A DNA stretch of 64,000 bases from Paguma larvata (Eukaryota; Chordata; Mammalia; Carnivora; Viverridae), in contig CM057837.1 of NCBI GenBank assembly GCA_030068075.1, positions 21,731,691-21,795,690 on the forward strand, read 5' to 3'. This document shows, piece by piece, positions 61,820 to 64,000 of the stretch. The notes beneath the pieces were generated by a model. The model was not told the DNA's origin and made no database searches. It saw nothing but the letters and a program-made list of their open reading frames with translations. The translations under genes were made by a program, and so were the position numbers. Numbering within the stretch: position 1 is the stretch's first letter; the number at the start of each line of letters is the position of its first letter.

Positions 61820-62058
61820 GGGGCTCCTGGGGGGCTCAGTCGGTTAAGCGTCCGACTTCGGCTCAGGTCATGATCTCGCGGTTCACGGGTTCGAGCCCCG
61901 TGTCGGGCTCCGTGCTGACGGCTCAGAGCCTGGAGCCTGCTTCGGGTTCTGTGTCTCTCTTTCTCTTTGTCTCTCTGCCCCTCCCCGACTCAAGCTCTGT
62001 CTCTCTCTCTCGCTCTTTCAAAAATAAATAAAAACATTTAAAAAAATAAAAAAAAAGA
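61820..62058 (+). mobile_element. Carnivore tRNA-derived SINE (felid, younger form)
   Basis: Sense full-length copy. GTGGGGGCCTGGCTG / TTGGGGGCCTGGCTG target duplication at about 61,806 and 62,060. Extended CT block (TCTCTTTCTCTTTGTCTCTC). Confidence 0.96.
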
Positions 62059-62149
62059 ATTGGGGGCCTGGCTGAGCCTGCCCTCAGGAAGCTCCCGGGC
62101 TTCTGGAGGGGTGGCTTGACTGTGCATACACGTCATGACACTGACCTAG

Positions 62150-62335
62150 CCCCCGCAGCCGGGTATTTACTGGGCCCCTCCCTTACACCAAAGGGAAGAC
62201 TTCCCCTAAATCCTCATTTCACAGATGAGAAAACTGAGTCTCAGTGCTTCCTCCAGGTGGTAGGACACAGAGCCAGGATATGAGCCCGGGGCTCCTCTCT
62301 GTCTTTGGGGCACGTGCCCTTCCACGCTCGCTCTT
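62150..62335 (-). mobile_element. MIR SINE
   Basis: Antisense: GGGTATTTACTGGGCCCCTC, CCTAAATCCTCATTTCACAG, ATGAGAAAACTGAGTCTCAG, GGACACAGAGCCAGGATATG, AGCCCGGGGCTCC. Well preserved. Confidence 0.82.
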
Positions 62336-62784
62336 CTGAGCAGCGGCCCAGGTGAGCGCCCGGAAGCCAAGGACAAATGGTCCCTTCTCCCACACGAACA
62401 TGTACGCGACACGGCTAGGTTTTCATCCAGCCATAGGGACAACTGTGACAGACAAATGCCCTGCAAGGGCCTTCCTGGCTGGGGTGACCCTAAGGGAGTC
62501 AGCTTCTTCGCCAGAAAGCAACAGACTTTCACTGCCTACCGTGAGGCTTGGAAGGGGGCCCCAAACGTGAAAATGGCTGGGAAGCCGAAAGGCCCCTCCC
62601 AATGGCAAGACTGTTGCTGTTCGGTTTCATAAAGGCAGAGCGTCCAACGTGCAAGGCATCATGGGGAAAACAAAATTGGCCAAGACTCGTCCCTTCACTC
62701 ACGAAGCAGGGCCGGAGGGAGGAGGGAGGCAGATGAGGCAGCGAAAGTCTGCGGTCTTCTCTCCTTCCTTGTAGGGGTGTAGCC
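62336..62784. other. Unique DNA, no gene seen
   Basis: Nothing assignable. A donor-like CCAG|GTGAGC at 62,351 follows the MIR end. Confidence 0.35.
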
Positions 62785-62906
62785 CATGGCACCTGGGCAT
62801 GGGAAGGGGGCCGGGGACCCATGTAAGAGGGCCCTGGGGCGGCGGCATGGCACCTGGGCATGGGAAGGGGGCCGAGGACCCATGTAAGGGGGCCTTGGGG
62901 CGGTGG
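62785..62906 (+). repeat. 61-bp tandem duplication (two copies)
   Basis: Copies at 62,785-62,845 and 62,846-62,906 both begin CATGGCACCTGGGCATGGGA and end with a GGGGCGG word. They differ at about five positions. No further copies are seen. Confidence 0.92.
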
Positions 62907-63419
62907 GCAGGAGAGAAGCAGGCACTCGGCAGCCCGGCAAGGACACGTTGGCTACACTCAGAGGGACTGAGCAAACACGTAAACGGAGAGAGAATAATGT
63001 GAACCAGGCTTCTCCCTGTAGGAGAAGGAAGGCACAGATTTGCAAAAGCATAAGGCTGGAACGAACCTGCCGTGCTGAGCTAGAATCAGAGGCGCTGGTG
63101 TGAACGTACTGTTTGGCGGAGATACAGATACAGAGGTGCCGAGGGGCGGATGTGTGAATTGCAAGCGTATGTGTCCTACCTCTGTCCACTCAGAGGGTCT
63201 GAGAACGGCGACACCTTCCATGGGAAGAACGCCTCGTGCCCTGGGGGTCGACTCTAAATATCGCCCTCCACTAAAAGGAGCTAGGGCTCCTGGAAAAACG
63301 GCTGGCTCCAGGGCCGAGGCAAAGACGGACTATTATGAACCCGAAACACCTTTTTGTGCCAGAAAAGTAAGAAAGGGCTCAGAGAACGGTGGGGTCGTGT
63401 CAAAGGGACTCGGCTGCCA
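62907..63419. other. Unique DNA, no gene seen
   Basis: Balanced composition; no repeat or exon recognised. Confidence 0.3.
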
Positions 63420-63780
63420 CTAGCCACATCGGGGACCATCTGAGCATCAGAATAAATTATAATACTAACAGATTATACTCTACTGAATTAAACAGAATTC
63501 CCTAAGTCTGCACTGGTATCAACAAGCGGGGAGAAGAAAACATTCTTCTTTACAGTAGAACGCCGGCATCGGGTGTAAGAACGAAAGACGGAATTACTTA
63601 GCAACCGTCGCAGAAATAGTTAATTCAAGAAGCAGTGACGGACCTTAGAGATGGCGGCGGGTGGAAGCAGGGTGAGGAGTGGGATTTTACAGTCTCCAAG
63701 TAGCACCCCACAAACAGCCACACATCACAAAGGGAAAAGGCCCAGAACTTTGCATAAATTTACGGTGGTCCCCATCTTTT
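63420..63780. other. Unassigned AT-rich block
   Basis: AT-rich (AATAAATTATAATACTAACA, GAATTAAACAGAATTCCC, AAATAGTTAATTCAAG) with a CCTTAGAGATGGCGGCGGG patch. It is either decayed interspersed repeat or a conserved element. I cannot decide by eye. Confidence 0.3.
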
Positions 63781-63791
63781 TCTTTATAATT

Positions 63792-63999
63792 TTTTTAATG
63801 TTTATTTATTTTTGAGAGAGACAGACAGACAGACAGCATGAGCTGGGGAGGGACACAGACAGAGAGGGAGACGCAGACTCTGAAGCAGGCTCCAGGCTCT
63901 GAGCTGTCAGCACGGCGCGGGGCTTGAACTCACGAACTGTGAGATCTTGACCTGAGCCGAAGTCGGACGCTTAACCCACTGAGCCACCCAGGCGCCCCC
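63792..63999 (-). mobile_element. Carnivore tRNA-derived SINE (felid, younger form)
   Basis: Antisense copy with a (GACA)n run in its CT/GA region (63,819-63,838) and a head ending CCACCCAGGCGCCCC at the window edge. Part of the antisense GACATGGGG segment near 63,914 is missing. Confidence 0.95.
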
Positions 64000-64000
64000 A

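Noticed and set aside
2954..63999. tRNA genes suggested by A-box and B-box words (TGGCTCAG…, GTTCGAGCCC)
   Set aside because: All such words found are in the tRNA-derived heads of SINEs with A-rich tails and target-site duplications; none folds as an independent cloverleaf.

Overview
This window is mammalian nuclear DNA from a carnivore, almost certainly a cat (Felidae). The diagnosis rests on at least 32 copies of the tRNA-derived carnivore SINE. Its head begins GGGGCGCCTGGGTGGCTCAG, and most copies carry the felid-type body (GACAGCTCAGAGCCTGGAGC) and a CT-rich, A-rich tail. Many copies still have visible target-site duplications. I found no exon of a recognisable protein-coding gene. The DNA is GC-rich and CpG-tolerant, so long stop-free frames arise by chance on both strands. 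I read the window as intergenic sequence or the inside of a large intron.

Layout. Positions 1-9,800 hold unique GC-rich DNA, SINEs and a pile-up of three SINEs nested in an old L1 (4,490-5,730). A 100-base run of N (9,799-9,898) interrupts a SINE and abuts a GC-rich minisatellite with a period of about 36 bp. Positions 10,300-19,000 are unique GC-rich DNA with a few AT-rich islands that look like conserved non-coding elements, plus an L1 ORF2 scrap at about 14.0 kb. Positions 19,100-21,400 are L1 sequence interrupted by a SINE and a complete Tigger-type DNA transposon. Positions 24,000-29,300 hold several L1 3' ends and an MLT1 LTR piece. Positions 31,960-35,870 are an LTR-like repeat followed by a long antisense L1. 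Positions 36,300-46,100 contain the most interesting unique DNA: a CpG-dense patch near 38.0 kb, a homeodomain-site-rich AT island at 42.43-42.60 kb, and a candidate spliced exon at 45,961-46,118. Positions 46,300-50,350 hold an antisense MLT1 LTR with a G-quadruplex motif, then L1 pieces. Positions 54,570-54,880 are a 20-bp/60-bp minisatellite. The rest to the end is MIR-rich unique DNA, further SINEs, and a SINE at the right edge.

Nothing here resembles a new multi-gene system. The leads worth testing are regulatory (AT-rich islands, CpG patch), transcript-structural (splice-flanked candidate exons) and repeat-structural (minisatellites, nested SINEs, G4 and Z-DNA motifs). All repeat family names come from recognition by eye, with no database search, so subfamily labels are approximate. 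Conservation of the proposed elements is inferred from base composition and motif content, not from an alignment.
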